A stretch of DNA of 36,245 nt from Sedimentisphaerales bacterium. Lineage in GTDB: Bacteria; Planctomycetota; Phycisphaerae; Sedimentisphaerales; SG8-4. Below, in pieces: positions 18,301 through 24,935 of this stretch. Position numbers and translations under genes: made by a program. A model generated the notes under the pieces. It was not told the DNA's origin, did not search any database, and saw nothing but the letters and a program-made list of their open reading frames with translations. Position 1 is the stretch's first letter, and every line of letters starts with the position of its first letter. The stretch lies in assembly GCA_016928975.1 (NCBI GenBank), contig JAFGJR010000106.1:1-36245 (forward strand), read 5' to 3'.

Positions 18301-19069
18301 CGACCTGCGTGCCCGCAAGGCCCGGGGCACGAAGGCGACGAAGAGAAACCCGAAGCCCTCGGCGGAGGCAAGAACGCTATTTGCTCAGATCCAGGAGCGC
18401 CTGGCGTGGCGATATCCATTCGCCCAGGCGGTCAGCTCGCCGGCCAAGATCTCCGTGACGAAGCTGACGCATCCGGAGGATGCCTTTGCGCTGCGCGATG
18501 GCCCGCAGGCGATGGTGCGTCTGCCGGTCGCCCTGGCGGCGCCAGGTCCCGGGGCTCGGTGCGATCCGCTGTCGATTGGCACGGCGGCTCACCTGGTCAT
18601 CGCCAGTCTCGACCTGGGGCAAACGATCACGCTGGACGTGATCGAGCGGACGAAGGCCCGGCTCGTCAGCGAGCACGCGATGGCCGCCGAGGTGGCCGAC
18701 TGTGTCGATGCCGACAGGATCCTGGGCTTCTTCCAGAGCGAACTCGGCTCCATCGTGCTGGACCGCGGGAATCGAGTCCTGCGCGAGTGGCCCTTCACGT
18801 ACGCCCAGCCGATTGGGGAACCGGGGGAAGCGGCGGGGGAGTTCATCGTCGTGCAGGGCGTAATCGACATGCTCGTTCAGTCGCCGCAGGGATGGATCGT
18901 GATTGATTTCAAGACGGATCGCGTCGGAGGCAATGACCTTGCTGCGCGGGCGGACGTCTATCGAGCCCAGGTGGACCTCTACGCCAGGGCCGCCGGCGCG
19001 ATTCTGAAGGACAAGGTTCTTGCCGGATGGCTCTACTTCATGACGCCTCGGCAAGCCGTGCAAGTGTAG
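15341..19069 (+). CDS. addA: ATP-dependent helicase/nuclease subunit A
   Basis: AddA is a superfamily 1A (UvrD-type) helicase fused to a RecB-like nuclease. At 1242 residues it has the usual length. Visible motifs are the Q-motif WTDQQTRAI (about 9-17), Walker A ASAGTGKT (28-35), motif Ia ADISTIHSFC, Walker B FVDEYQDINPVQQ (D402, E403), motif III VGDVKQSIYAWRGAEP, motif V SVHKSKGLEFPVVF, motif VI YVATTRARDRLIL, and the nuclease motif WIVIDFKTDRV (D1189, K1191). It overlaps addB by four bases (ATGA), which implies translational coupling of the two subunits in roughly equal amounts. avtA follows after 24 bases. Confidence 0.96.
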   Translation: MSKDRQIKWTDQQTRAILSRGGNVFVTASAGTGKTAVLSGRCVNLISDGAVCPDVLNMLVLTFTDAAAEQMRSRIGKQLREAFHQSRDSRLARQLTLLQGADISTIHSFCKRLITEHFHELSLDPSFRVIDSDEAMLLKAEMLEETIEWAWQQSHLSQSLHELLRGRDLRTNNGFLSSVIQISDFLEGVVAPDAWCERARAMAFLTDSPEAGLGRKQKKLIENRLNAALSRLGWARKLYRKEIPDGDWADRIEAAWVEPVGECLTKLRADDWPGCVERIGAIQSLRKISPKGLSEAVGDVVATLLDGASRTVKGLGDLALVNPDYLEIVGRSTSLQTQVLIELVQKFTRLYAERKRALSGLDFADLERFALQLLAEFPPGGQHKPTETALALRKRYKYIFVDEYQDINPVQQAILDALSSGDNVFVVGDVKQSIYAWRGAEPTIFLEHLVPASVAPKDIAHGFRVDLNYNFRSAKGILDFVNKVFGRIMTADVANIDYDEAARLRPSPQDEPQPPGNERPLVELHILDEKGGSNTDARRDDEEDAEAGEDLGLVHSRQRQAAMIAQRIRQMVGADTGQPEFQVRDAETDSYRRVEYRDIVILMRSLAKKANEYVEILRLSGVPVSCDATAGYFEATEISDVLCLLKVLDNPQRDIELAAVLRGPFFALSDSDLARIRLHDSHPPAVPSFYSCAVRYRQSGPDQTLRSKLDAAFETLSRWRSLARRGDLAGLLWRVYRESSFLAFVCALPNGQARKANLLKLHDRAIQFEGFASNTGIASLTRFVEFIERLQAAGQDWAPAQPGSAAGNAVRILSVHKSKGLEFPVVFLAEIETQFNRRDLYADLVVDTEDAVGLQVVDAQSNTKLQSLAHQVIEEKKQAAGLAEEMRILYVATTRARDRLILTASQKRTDCSRFLATGLLLGEERIPDWLLTSCKNGLEWVLYGLSDQRVLHQAFGTGLSANARDDALLEFRLYRPAELKAFSEHVLDLRARKARGTKATKRNPKPSAEARTLFAQIQERLAWRYPFAQAVSSPAKISVTKLTHPEDAFALRDGPQAMVRLPVALAAPGPGARCDPLSIGTAAHLVIASLDLGQTITLDVIERTKARLVSEHAMAAEVADCVDADRILGFFQSELGSIVLDRGNRVLREWPFTYAQPIGEPGEAAGEFIVVQGVIDMLVQSPQGWIVIDFKTDRVGGNDLAARADVYRAQVDLYARAAGAILKDKVLAGWLYFMTPRQAVQV

Positions 19070-19093
19070 ACCTTTGGTGTGAGGCCCGGACTG

Positions 19094-20353
19094 ATGAACA
19101 TATCGAAGTTCGCCCGGAGACTGGCAGTCCAGTCGGGGATCGGGCAGCTCATGGACGATCTCGCTGTGACGCCTTCGGCGGATCGCGAGGTGTTCATGCT
19201 TGGGGGCGGCAACCCCGCTCGCGTTCCACAAGTGGAGCAGCACCTTCGGCGGAGCATGGAGCAGACTCTGGCCGACGGCGATCGGTTCGAGAGGATCGTG
19301 GGCAACTACGACCCGCCGGCCGGCAATCCCGGCTTTCTCGACGCGATGGCCGGGATGCTGCGACGGCAGTATGGCTGGGACATCGGTCCGCAGAATGTCG
19401 CTCTGACCAACGGCAGCCAAACCCTCTTCTTCACGCTCTTCAACCTCTTCGCGGGTCCCTGCGAGGATGGGACGGTAAAGAAGATCCTATTCCCCCTGAT
19501 TCCGGAGTATATCGGCTATTGTGACGTGGGCCTGGCCCCCGATTTGTTCGTCGCCAACAAGCCTTCCATCGAGCTGGTGGGCGATCATCTCTTCAAGTAT
19601 CACATCGATTTCGATAGTCTGGCGATCTCGGACGAGGTGGGCGCGATATGCGTCTCGCGGCCGACGAACCCGACCGGCAACGTCCTGAGCGACAGCGAAC
19701 TGCACAGGCTCAGCGACCTGGCAATGGCAAAAGGCGTCCCGCTGATCGTGGACAGCGCCTACGGGACGCCGTTTCCGAATATCATGTTCAGCGACACCAA
19801 GCCATTGTGGAACGAAAACGCGATCGTCTGTATGAGCCTGTCGAAGCTGGGTCTGCCCGGCGTGCGAACGGGGATCGTCCTTGCCCGCCGGGAGATTGTG
19901 GAGATGGTCGCGAGGGTCAACGCCGTGATGAGCCTGGCCCCGGGCGGTGTAGGCCCGGCGATCATTACCGACCTGGTCCGTTCCGGCCAGATCGTTCGCA
20001 TCGGCCGCGAGATCATCCGGCCGTTCTACCGGAACAAGGCCCAGCAGGTGCTGGAGCAGATTCGCGAGTGCTTCAAAGGCGTGGACTACCATGTCCATCA
20101 GCCGGAAGGGGCGTTCTTCGTGTGGATGTGGTTCCCGAACCTGCCGATCACAAACCAGCAGCTTTACGAGCGACTGAAACAGCGGGGCGTCCTCATCGTC
20201 CCCGGCCACTATTTCTTCCCCGGCCTGGCCGACCCCTGGCCCCACGCCACCGAGTGCCTCCGCGTCAGCTACGCCCAGGACCCCCAAATCGTCTCCCGTG
20301 GCCTCGAAATAATCGCCGAAGAAGTCAAACGCGCGTACGAGATACTGTCCTGA
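19094..20353 (+). CDS. avtA: valine--pyruvate aminotransferase
   Basis: A PLP-dependent fold-type I aminotransferase matching AvtA over its whole length (419 residues). Typical stretches are MLGGGNPARVP, NYDPPAGNP, ALTNGSQTLFFTLFNLFAG, KKILFPLIPEYIGY, SRPTNPTGNVL, MSLSKLGLPGVRTG with the Schiff-base lysine K251, and HYFFPGLADPWPH. It transfers amino groups between alanine and 2-oxoisovalerate/pyruvate in the cytoplasm. ATG 19094 fits the family N-terminus; a GTG at 19079 would add five residues. It sits 24 bases after addA and is probably in the same transcript, although no functional link with DNA repair is known. Confidence 0.92.
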   Translation: MNISKFARRLAVQSGIGQLMDDLAVTPSADREVFMLGGGNPARVPQVEQHLRRSMEQTLADGDRFERIVGNYDPPAGNPGFLDAMAGMLRRQYGWDIGPQNVALTNGSQTLFFTLFNLFAGPCEDGTVKKILFPLIPEYIGYCDVGLAPDLFVANKPSIELVGDHLFKYHIDFDSLAISDEVGAICVSRPTNPTGNVLSDSELHRLSDLAMAKGVPLIVDSAYGTPFPNIMFSDTKPLWNENAIVCMSLSKLGLPGVRTGIVLARREIVEMVARVNAVMSLAPGGVGPAIITDLVRSGQIVRIGREIIRPFYRNKAQQVLEQIRECFKGVDYHVHQPEGAFFVWMWFPNLPITNQQLYERLKQRGVLIVPGHYFFPGLADPWPHATECLRVSYAQDPQIVSRGLEIIAEEVKRAYEILS

Positions 20354-20667
20354 GAAGACCTGGAAAGGTGATCTGGGGCGTTGCCAGGCAGGACGACTGC
20401 GCGTGAAGTGCCGATGGACCTTCAATCCTGGATTGGCCAGACCTGTGGTGCCTGATGCAACTGTTCTTCAATCGCTCCTTATCCTGCCCCGATTTCCTGC
20501 CGATGCAAGTGGTGATACCAGGGAGTGTTACCGACGATGAGGCTATCAACCGCAGTCCACGCCGTCCGACGGTACGGGCAAGCGTTGCGTCGGGGGACCC
20601 GTCGGCGAGGCCCAGTTGTCTATCGCGACGTCATCGTCCGCTCCCAACCGAGTAGGAGTAATGAGCG
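20354..20667. other. intergenic region, nothing recognised
   Basis: These 314 bases between avtA and the HEPN gene hold no convincing gene, hairpin or promoter. An AGGAG just before ATG 20668 serves the next gene. The boundary marks the change from housekeeping operon to accessory material. Confidence 0.4.
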
Positions 20668-21342
20668 ATGCCAAATAATGGTGGACTGAAGGCGCGTACA
20701 ATTCTCGAAAGCGCAGGGGATTCGGCGAAGAGTTTTCTCAAAGCATTTGACACGGTCAGAAAGGCCAGAGGGGCAACGACAGGCAAGCCCAAACATGAAG
20801 AACAGGATCTCCTCCGGGCAGGTTTGGTGTTTGCGGCCGCAGGCTTGGATTCGATGCTGAAACAGCTGATTCGAGAGACGATCAAGCCACTTGATGCGAA
20901 AGACTCCAATGTCCACGAGGAATTGGTTACGTTCGTCCAACGCCAGATTCGCGGCGACTCAGAAGACATCGAGGCGATTTCGGGCCATAAGTTCCTTTCA
21001 AGGGTTCTGGTTGCAGCCTCCCCACAAGACCGGATAATTGAGGAATACGTCCGAGAACTCACGGGGAGTAGCTTGCAGTCCGTAGATCAACTCTTCAAGG
21101 CGTCAAAAGCATTGGGACTTGACCCCAGTGCACTGGCGCTCAATCGGACTGAGCTCGCGCAAACCTTCGAGGTTCGCAATAAGATCATTCACGAATTGGA
21201 CGTAAACCTGAACACGAGTCGTGGAAGGAGCTCTCGCCAAAGTCGCACGAAGTCCGAGCTTGAAGCACACATCGACAGATTGCTTCGGACCGGCCAGAAT
21301 ATACTTGAGGGCGTGGAAAGGAGACTTGGCCAAGTTACGTGA
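20668..21342 (+). CDS. HEPN-motif protein of unknown function
   Basis: A soluble 224-residue, mostly helical protein without signal peptide. Near the end of its core is EVRNKIIHELD, with R170-N171 and H175 spaced as in the R-x4-6-H signature of HEPN domains, many of which are RNases or nucleotidyl-transfer partners in toxin-antitoxin and phage-defence systems. The N-terminal half (AAGLDSMLKQLIRE) resembles helices of RiboL-PSP-HEPN/MAE_28990-like proteins, but I cannot name the family. A basic, serine/arginine-rich linker (about 184-200) leads to a final helix. An AGGAG ribosome binding site precedes the start. No nucleotidyltransferase partner is adjacent; the next elements are a tRNA-like RNA and hicBA. 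Assignment to HEPN rests on motif and helical context only. Confidence 0.6.
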   Translation: MPNNGGLKARTILESAGDSAKSFLKAFDTVRKARGATTGKPKHEEQDLLRAGLVFAAAGLDSMLKQLIRETIKPLDAKDSNVHEELVTFVQRQIRGDSEDIEAISGHKFLSRVLVAASPQDRIIEEYVRELTGSSLQSVDQLFKASKALGLDPSALALNRTELAQTFEVRNKIIHELDVNLNTSRGRSSRQSRTKSELEAHIDRLLRTGQNILEGVERRLGQVT

Positions 21343-21507
21343 CGAAAGATACACCAGGGTCGTTTCGACGCATTCCGAGTTCTACAAGCAAAGACAATAT
21401 GCCCATGCGCAGGTGCAGCCGTCATGACCGTGCGTGATCTCTCAGTACGAATCATGTTCCCTCTTTCACTGTCACTCAACGTGGCAGTCGTATTGGAGGT
21501 GCAAATC

Positions 21508-21645
21508 ATGATCAGAACTATCACTATGATGTGCCTGATGGCGGGGGCAGCGCTCGCGGGGCGGTCTGGTGACTTGTCTCCAAAACCAGGGGAGAGAACG
21601 CACGCGATTGAGGAATGCGCCTGTCACGTATGGGAGCGAGCGTAG
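21508..21645 (+). CDS. short signal-peptide-like ORF, probably truncated
   Basis: A perfect GGAGGT (21495-21500) lies seven bases before ATG 21508, which opens MIRTITMMCLMAGAALAGRS, the N-terminus of a typical exported protein or lipoprotein. After about 20 residues the composition changes and the frame runs through the tRNA-like sequence, ending at TAG 21643-21645 after 45 residues. The initiation signals look genuine, but the downstream part does not look coding, so this is probably the 5' scar of a secreted-protein gene cut by recombination at the tRNA-like element. Confidence 0.35.
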   Translation: MIRTITMMCLMAGAALAGRSGDLSPKPGERTHAIEECACHVWERA

Positions 21646-21674
21646 GGGGGTTCGATTCCCCCCGCGCCCCGCCA
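21557..21674 (+). ncRNA. orphan tRNA-like element with T arm, acceptor strand and encoded CCA
   Basis: GGGGGG-TTCGATT-CCCCCC (21645-21663) is a perfect T arm with the canonical T loop. It is followed directly by an acceptor 3' strand GCGCCCC, discriminator G and encoded CCA (21664-21674). A matching 5' strand CGGGGCG (pairs with CGCCCCG) lies at 21557-21563, giving a closed element of about 118 bases. A CTGTCAC segment at 21621-21627 is identical to the usual tRNA-Asp(GUC) anticodon loop, but its stem is poor and no normal D arm is present. So it is not an ordinary tRNA. It may be a decayed tRNA or attachment-site remnant, or a separate tRNA-like RNA. The tRNA-Pro in this window lacks an encoded CCA, which hints at foreign origin. 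Confidence 0.5.
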
Positions 21675-21801
21675 TTTGTAAGTGGGATTTCCAGCGGTGT
21701 CATGCTCATTCGGATGGGAGCGGGCTGTTTTGGGAGGGTTGCGGGAGAACGCCGTTCTGCGTATTCTCGGCCTATTGGGTCCCGGCGCAGCAATGAATGG
21801 A

Positions 21802-21830
21802 TTGACCAGCGGATAACCGCGGAGTACAAT
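21802..21830 (+). promoter_or_regulatory. probable promoter of hicBA
   Basis: TTGACC (21802-21807) and TACAAT (21825-21830) are spaced by 17 bases and include a GCGGATAACCGC inverted repeat (21809-21820) in the spacer, a possible operator. The transcript would start near 21837, about 145 bases before hicB. Confidence 0.5.
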
Positions 21831-21980
21831 CCCGGCATGGATATCCTTCGGCACATCCGGAGCAAGATACGGCGGTGTGAGCGTGAGCCATGAATGAAAT
21901 GATGGAAGTGACGTGCACATTGGAACTTAACGGCTGCCAGGGTACTGGTAGTCTCGTCATAGACAGACGGAGACGCGAAA

Positions 21981-22184
21981 ATGGTTTTGACAGCGATCAT
22001 TCATAAGGAAGACGACTGGTTTATCGCTGAATGCCCCGAGGTTGGGACGGCCAGCCAGGGCAAGTCCGTTGAGGAAGCCCTTGCCAATCTGAAGGAGGCC
22101 ACCGAGGTTTACCTTGATGAGTTCCCCCGGCAGTCTACCGTCCATCCTATCCTGACGACGTTCGAGGTCACCGCTCATGCCTGA
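21981..22184 (+). CDS. hicB: HicB-type antitoxin
   Basis: A 67-residue protein with the single partial RNase H-like domain of HicB antitoxins: AIIHKEDDWFIAECPEVGTA, then GKSVEEALANLKEATEVYLDE. It neutralises HicA by direct binding. There is no C-terminal DNA-binding domain, so it belongs to the short HicB type and autoregulation would need another route. It precedes hicA and overlaps it by eight bases, so the pair is translationally coupled with the antitoxin first. Confidence 0.9.
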   Translation: MVLTAIIHKEDDWFIAECPEVGTASQGKSVEEALANLKEATEVYLDEFPRQSTVHPILTTFEVTAHA

Positions 22185-22401
22185 GTTGCCGCGTATCTCC
22201 GGCAAGGAGGCTGTCCTCGCGTTTGAGCGGCTCGGCTTCCGTCAGGTTCGGCAAGAAGGCAGCCACGTTGTCCTTCGGCGGGACGATAGGGGCTGTGTCG
22301 TTCCTCTCCACAGTTCACTCGCCCTTGGCACCCTTCGAAGCGCCATTCGGCAAGCTGGAATCAGCGTTGGAGAATTCGTCGAAGCACACGCACACAAATG
22401 A
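22177..22401 (+). CDS. hicA: HicA-type mRNA interferase toxin
   Basis: A 74-residue toxin of the YcfA/HicA family with a double-stranded-RNA-binding-like fold. It has ISGKEAVLAFERLGFRQVRQ, then GSHVVLRR with the catalytic histidine H30, and the closing GTLRSAIRQAGIS helix. HicA cleaves mRNA and tmRNA on or off the ribosome and is held inactive by HicB. It is complete and likely functional. The ATG lies inside the end of hicB (22177-22184 shared). Confidence 0.92.
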   Translation: MPELPRISGKEAVLAFERLGFRQVRQEGSHVVLRRDDRGCVVPLHSSLALGTLRSAIRQAGISVGEFVEAHAHK

Positions 22402-22476
22402 TCGTGCGGAGCAAGACCACGCGGCAGAATCCACGAGAATGGCGCAGATGACGAGATCTCGACGGAATGCATATCG

Positions 22477-23391
22477 CTATTTCGGGGATTCTGTTGACTG
22501 TTCTTGGGCCCGCGTTTGCACAGGCCCTTTGACCTGCACGTCGAGGATTTTCTGCTTTTCGGCGGCCCAGCGGTTCTCCTCGTAGTTGAACGGGATGGCG
22601 ACGAGGCGGTCGGAGGTGATGCGGATCACCGTGAATTCGTTGGGTCCGTTCGGTGCGGGCGAGGGGAGCTGGACGAAATTGAAGCCGCGATAGTTGTGCA
22701 CGGTGGCCTTGTGGTAGTGGCCGCCGAGGACGAGGATGACGTTCGCCTTGCCGAGAGCGTCCACGAACTCGTCGCGATTCGTGATGGCGTCGAAGCATAG
22801 ATGGGTTGCGACGATCACCGGTCGGCCCTCGGGCACTTTCGCCAATGTCTCGCGGAGGTATTGCAGGGCCTCCTTCGTGATCGGCTGGGCGGGATTGTTC
22901 AGCTTCTCGTCATATTCGGAGAACAAGCCGACGAAGCGGATGCCGGCCTTGTCGAACGTGTATCGCAGTGCCTTGTGCCGCTTGACGAGCCAGTTCGTAA
23001 CGGTGTCGGTGGGCGACAGGCCGCCGAGGTCGTGGTTGCCGGCAATCTCATACGAGGGGAACTTGAGCCGCTTTGTGATAAGCCGCTCGTACGTGTCAAT
23101 CGCGGCACGGCTGGGCCATTCGGTTATGTCTCCGGCGTTGAACACGAAGGCGGGCTTGTCCACCGCGCCGCCGACCGCCTCCGGGTAGGGCCAGCCCGGC
23201 AGGGCGTTCATCGCATCGATCGCCGGGAGCAGATGGTCCCCATTGCCATCGACCTGCACGTGCTGATCCGACCAGCCGAAGAACGTCAGTGCCTCCTGCT
23301 TCTGCGGGCCCGAATCGGCGCCCCACGTCGCCTGCGAAAGCCAGATCAAACCAAGAATCACTGCCAACAGATGTCTTCTGCGCGTGCTCAT
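22477..23391 (-). CDS. secreted calcineurin-like metallophosphoesterase
   Basis: A 304-residue exported phosphoesterase. Residues 1-24 are a signal peptide (basic MSTRRRH, hydrophobic core, ATWGA). The metal-binding motifs follow in order: SDQH (D42, H44), NAGDITEW (D88), IAGNHD (N119, H120, D121), ATHL (H197) and GGHYHK (H225, H227). These bind a dinuclear metal centre and hydrolyse phosphomono- or diesters; the substrate is unknown. ATG 23391 is chosen because AGGAG precedes it by eight bases; an in-frame upstream start would place 11 non-hydrophobic residues before the signal. It is transcribed away from pfp. Confidence 0.9.
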   Translation of the reverse strand: MSTRRRHLLAVILGLIWLSQATWGADSGPQKQEALTFFGWSDQHVQVDGNGDHLLPAIDAMNALPGWPYPEAVGGAVDKPAFVFNAGDITEWPSRAAIDTYERLITKRLKFPSYEIAGNHDLGGLSPTDTVTNWLVKRHKALRYTFDKAGIRFVGLFSEYDEKLNNPAQPITKEALQYLRETLAKVPEGRPVIVATHLCFDAITNRDEFVDALGKANVILVLGGHYHKATVHNYRGFNFVQLPSPAPNGPNEFTVIRITSDRLVAIPFNYEENRWAAEKQKILDVQVKGPVQTRAQEQSTESPK

Positions 23392-23503
23392 CGTTGTTCT
23401 CCTGTCACATAGAGGCTTTCCCATAGAATAACGAATCTACGGCGAGAGGGAAGGTCCCGTCCGACATCCGGCAAGACAGCGACAGGAATTCTCCGGTTGC
23501 CTG

Positions 23504-23531
23504 TTGAGCGCCGCCGGCTCCCCGGTATAAT
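23504..23531 (+). promoter_or_regulatory. promoter of pfp
   Basis: TTGAGC (23504-23509) and a perfect TATAAT (23526-23531) are spaced by 16 bases. The transcript would begin near 23538 with a leader of about 90 bases before ATG 23627. Confidence 0.6.
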
Positions 23532-23626
23532 GGGCGCCTTCGCGTGGGGACGGAAACGTGAGCTATGGGCTGATGGATTGATGCTTCCCATCGGCCGGTT
23601 GACCTTGTTGTGGGAGTACATCGGAA

Positions 23627-24835
23627 ATGGCAAATGCACCAACAGCGAATGCGGTGGTAGGGCAGTCGGGCGGACCGACCGGCGTGATCAACGCCTCCCT
23701 GGTCGGCGTCGTCGAAGAGGCGAAGAAGCACCCGGAGATTCAGGCGATCTACGGGGCCGTTCACGCGGTGGCCGGGATGGTCAAGGACCAGTTCATCGAT
23801 CTGGGCGCACTCTCCGACGAGAAGCTCAAGGTCGTGGCGGCGTCCCCCTCGTCGGCGCTCGGCAGCAGCCGGGACAAGCCGGACGAGGAGTACTGCCGCA
23901 AGATCATGAAGGTCTTCGAGAAACGCAACATTCGCTACTTCTTCTACATCGGAGGCAACGACTCGGCCAATACGGCCTACATCCTCAATACGGTGGCCGA
24001 TCAAGATCGTTTCGACATCCGGGCCTTTCACATCCCCAAGACGATCGACAACGATCTGCTCGTGACCGACCATTGCCCCGGCTACGGCACGGGGGCCAAG
24101 TTCGTCGCGATGGCCCTGATGGGCGACGATCTCGACAACCGCGCCCTGCCCGGCGTGAAGATCGACGTCATTATGGGCCGGCATGCGGGCTTCCTGACTG
24201 CCGCCGCGGCGTTGGGCAGAACGCGCGACGACGACGGGCCCCACTTGGTCTACGTCCCCGAGCGGACTGTCTCCATGGACAAGTTCCTCGCGGATGTCGA
24301 TGCGGTCTACAAGAGGCTGAACCGCTGCGTGATCGCGGTCAGCGAAGGCATTTGCGACGCCGACGGGAAGGTCTGGGCGGAGAAGATCGCGGAGACGTCG
24401 GAGAAAGACGCTCACGGCAACGTGCAACTGTCCGGCACCGGCGCGCTGGCCGATTTCCTGGCGGCTCAGGTGAAGGGCAAGCTCAAGATCAAGCGCGTCC
24501 GCGCGGACACGTTCGGCTACCTGCAGCGAAGCTTCCCCGGGCTCCAGTCCCCGGTGGACGTGGCCGAGGCTCGGCGCTGCGGCCGGCAGGCGGTCAAGTA
24601 CGCTCTGAAGCGGGACAACGGCTCCGTGGCCATGAGACGGACCGGCAGCGGCCAATACAGCGTCAAGCTCTTCCGCACCGAGCTGAAGAATGTGGCGGAG
24701 AAGACCAAGCCCATGCCCGACGAGTTCATCAACGCCGAAGGCAACGGCGTGACCCAGGCGTTCGTGGACTATGCTCTCCCGCTGGTCGGCAAGCTGCCTC
24801 AGACCGAGTACCTCGGCCAGTACCCGCGAGTCTGA
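23627..24835 (+). CDS. pfp: pyrophosphate--fructose-6-phosphate 1-phosphotransferase
   Basis: A 402-residue phosphofructokinase. It has the N-terminal AVVGQSGGPTGVINASLVG loop, YIGGNDSANTA (G109-S113), PKTIDNDL (P137-D143) and MGRHAGFL. An aspartate in GGND (D112, where ATP enzymes have glycine) and a lysine in PKTIDND (K138) are the known hallmarks of pyrophosphate-dependent enzymes. The reaction is fructose 6-phosphate + PPi giving fructose 1,6-bisphosphate + Pi, reversible, so it can serve both glycolysis and gluconeogenesis. It is cytoplasmic and complete. It has its own promoter and is followed by a strong hairpin. Confidence 0.93.
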   Translation: MANAPTANAVVGQSGGPTGVINASLVGVVEEAKKHPEIQAIYGAVHAVAGMVKDQFIDLGALSDEKLKVVAASPSSALGSSRDKPDEEYCRKIMKVFEKRNIRYFFYIGGNDSANTAYILNTVADQDRFDIRAFHIPKTIDNDLLVTDHCPGYGTGAKFVAMALMGDDLDNRALPGVKIDVIMGRHAGFLTAAAALGRTRDDDGPHLVYVPERTVSMDKFLADVDAVYKRLNRCVIAVSEGICDADGKVWAEKIAETSEKDAHGNVQLSGTGALADFLAAQVKGKLKIKRVRADTFGYLQRSFPGLQSPVDVAEARRCGRQAVKYALKRDNGSVAMRRTGSGQYSVKLFRTELKNVAEKTKPMPDEFINAEGNGVTQAFVDYALPLVGKLPQTEYLGQYPRV

Positions 24836-24856
24836 GCCAGACTGCGTACGAGATTC

Positions 24857-24899
24857 AGGCCCTCGCCGGGCACGGATTGCGAAAGCCCGGCCAGGGCCT
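24857..24899 (+). terminator. bidirectional hairpin between convergent pfp and DUF6807 gene
   Basis: AGGCCCTCGCCGGGC (24857-24871) pairs with GCCCGGCCAGGGCCT (24885-24899) at 14 of 15 positions around a 13-base loop. No long T-run follows on either side. Its place between two convergent stops supports a terminator role for both. Confidence 0.55.
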
Positions 24900-24935
24900 C
24901 TTCTGCTTGCTCGCAACGATGACCGGACGATCTCA

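Noticed and set aside
21557..21674. Reading the tRNA-like element as a tmRNA or as an intact tRNA-Asp/tRNA-Trp
   Set aside because: It is far too short for tmRNA and has no tag ORF. CTGTCAC and CTCCAAA resemble Asp and Trp anticodon loops, but the stems do not pair well and no D arm fits.
21615..21893. 92-codon plus-strand frame after the tRNA-like T arm
   Set aside because: Begins inside the tRNA-like element and gives the GGFDSPRAPPF-type peptide that is a common artefact of translating tRNA 3' ends.
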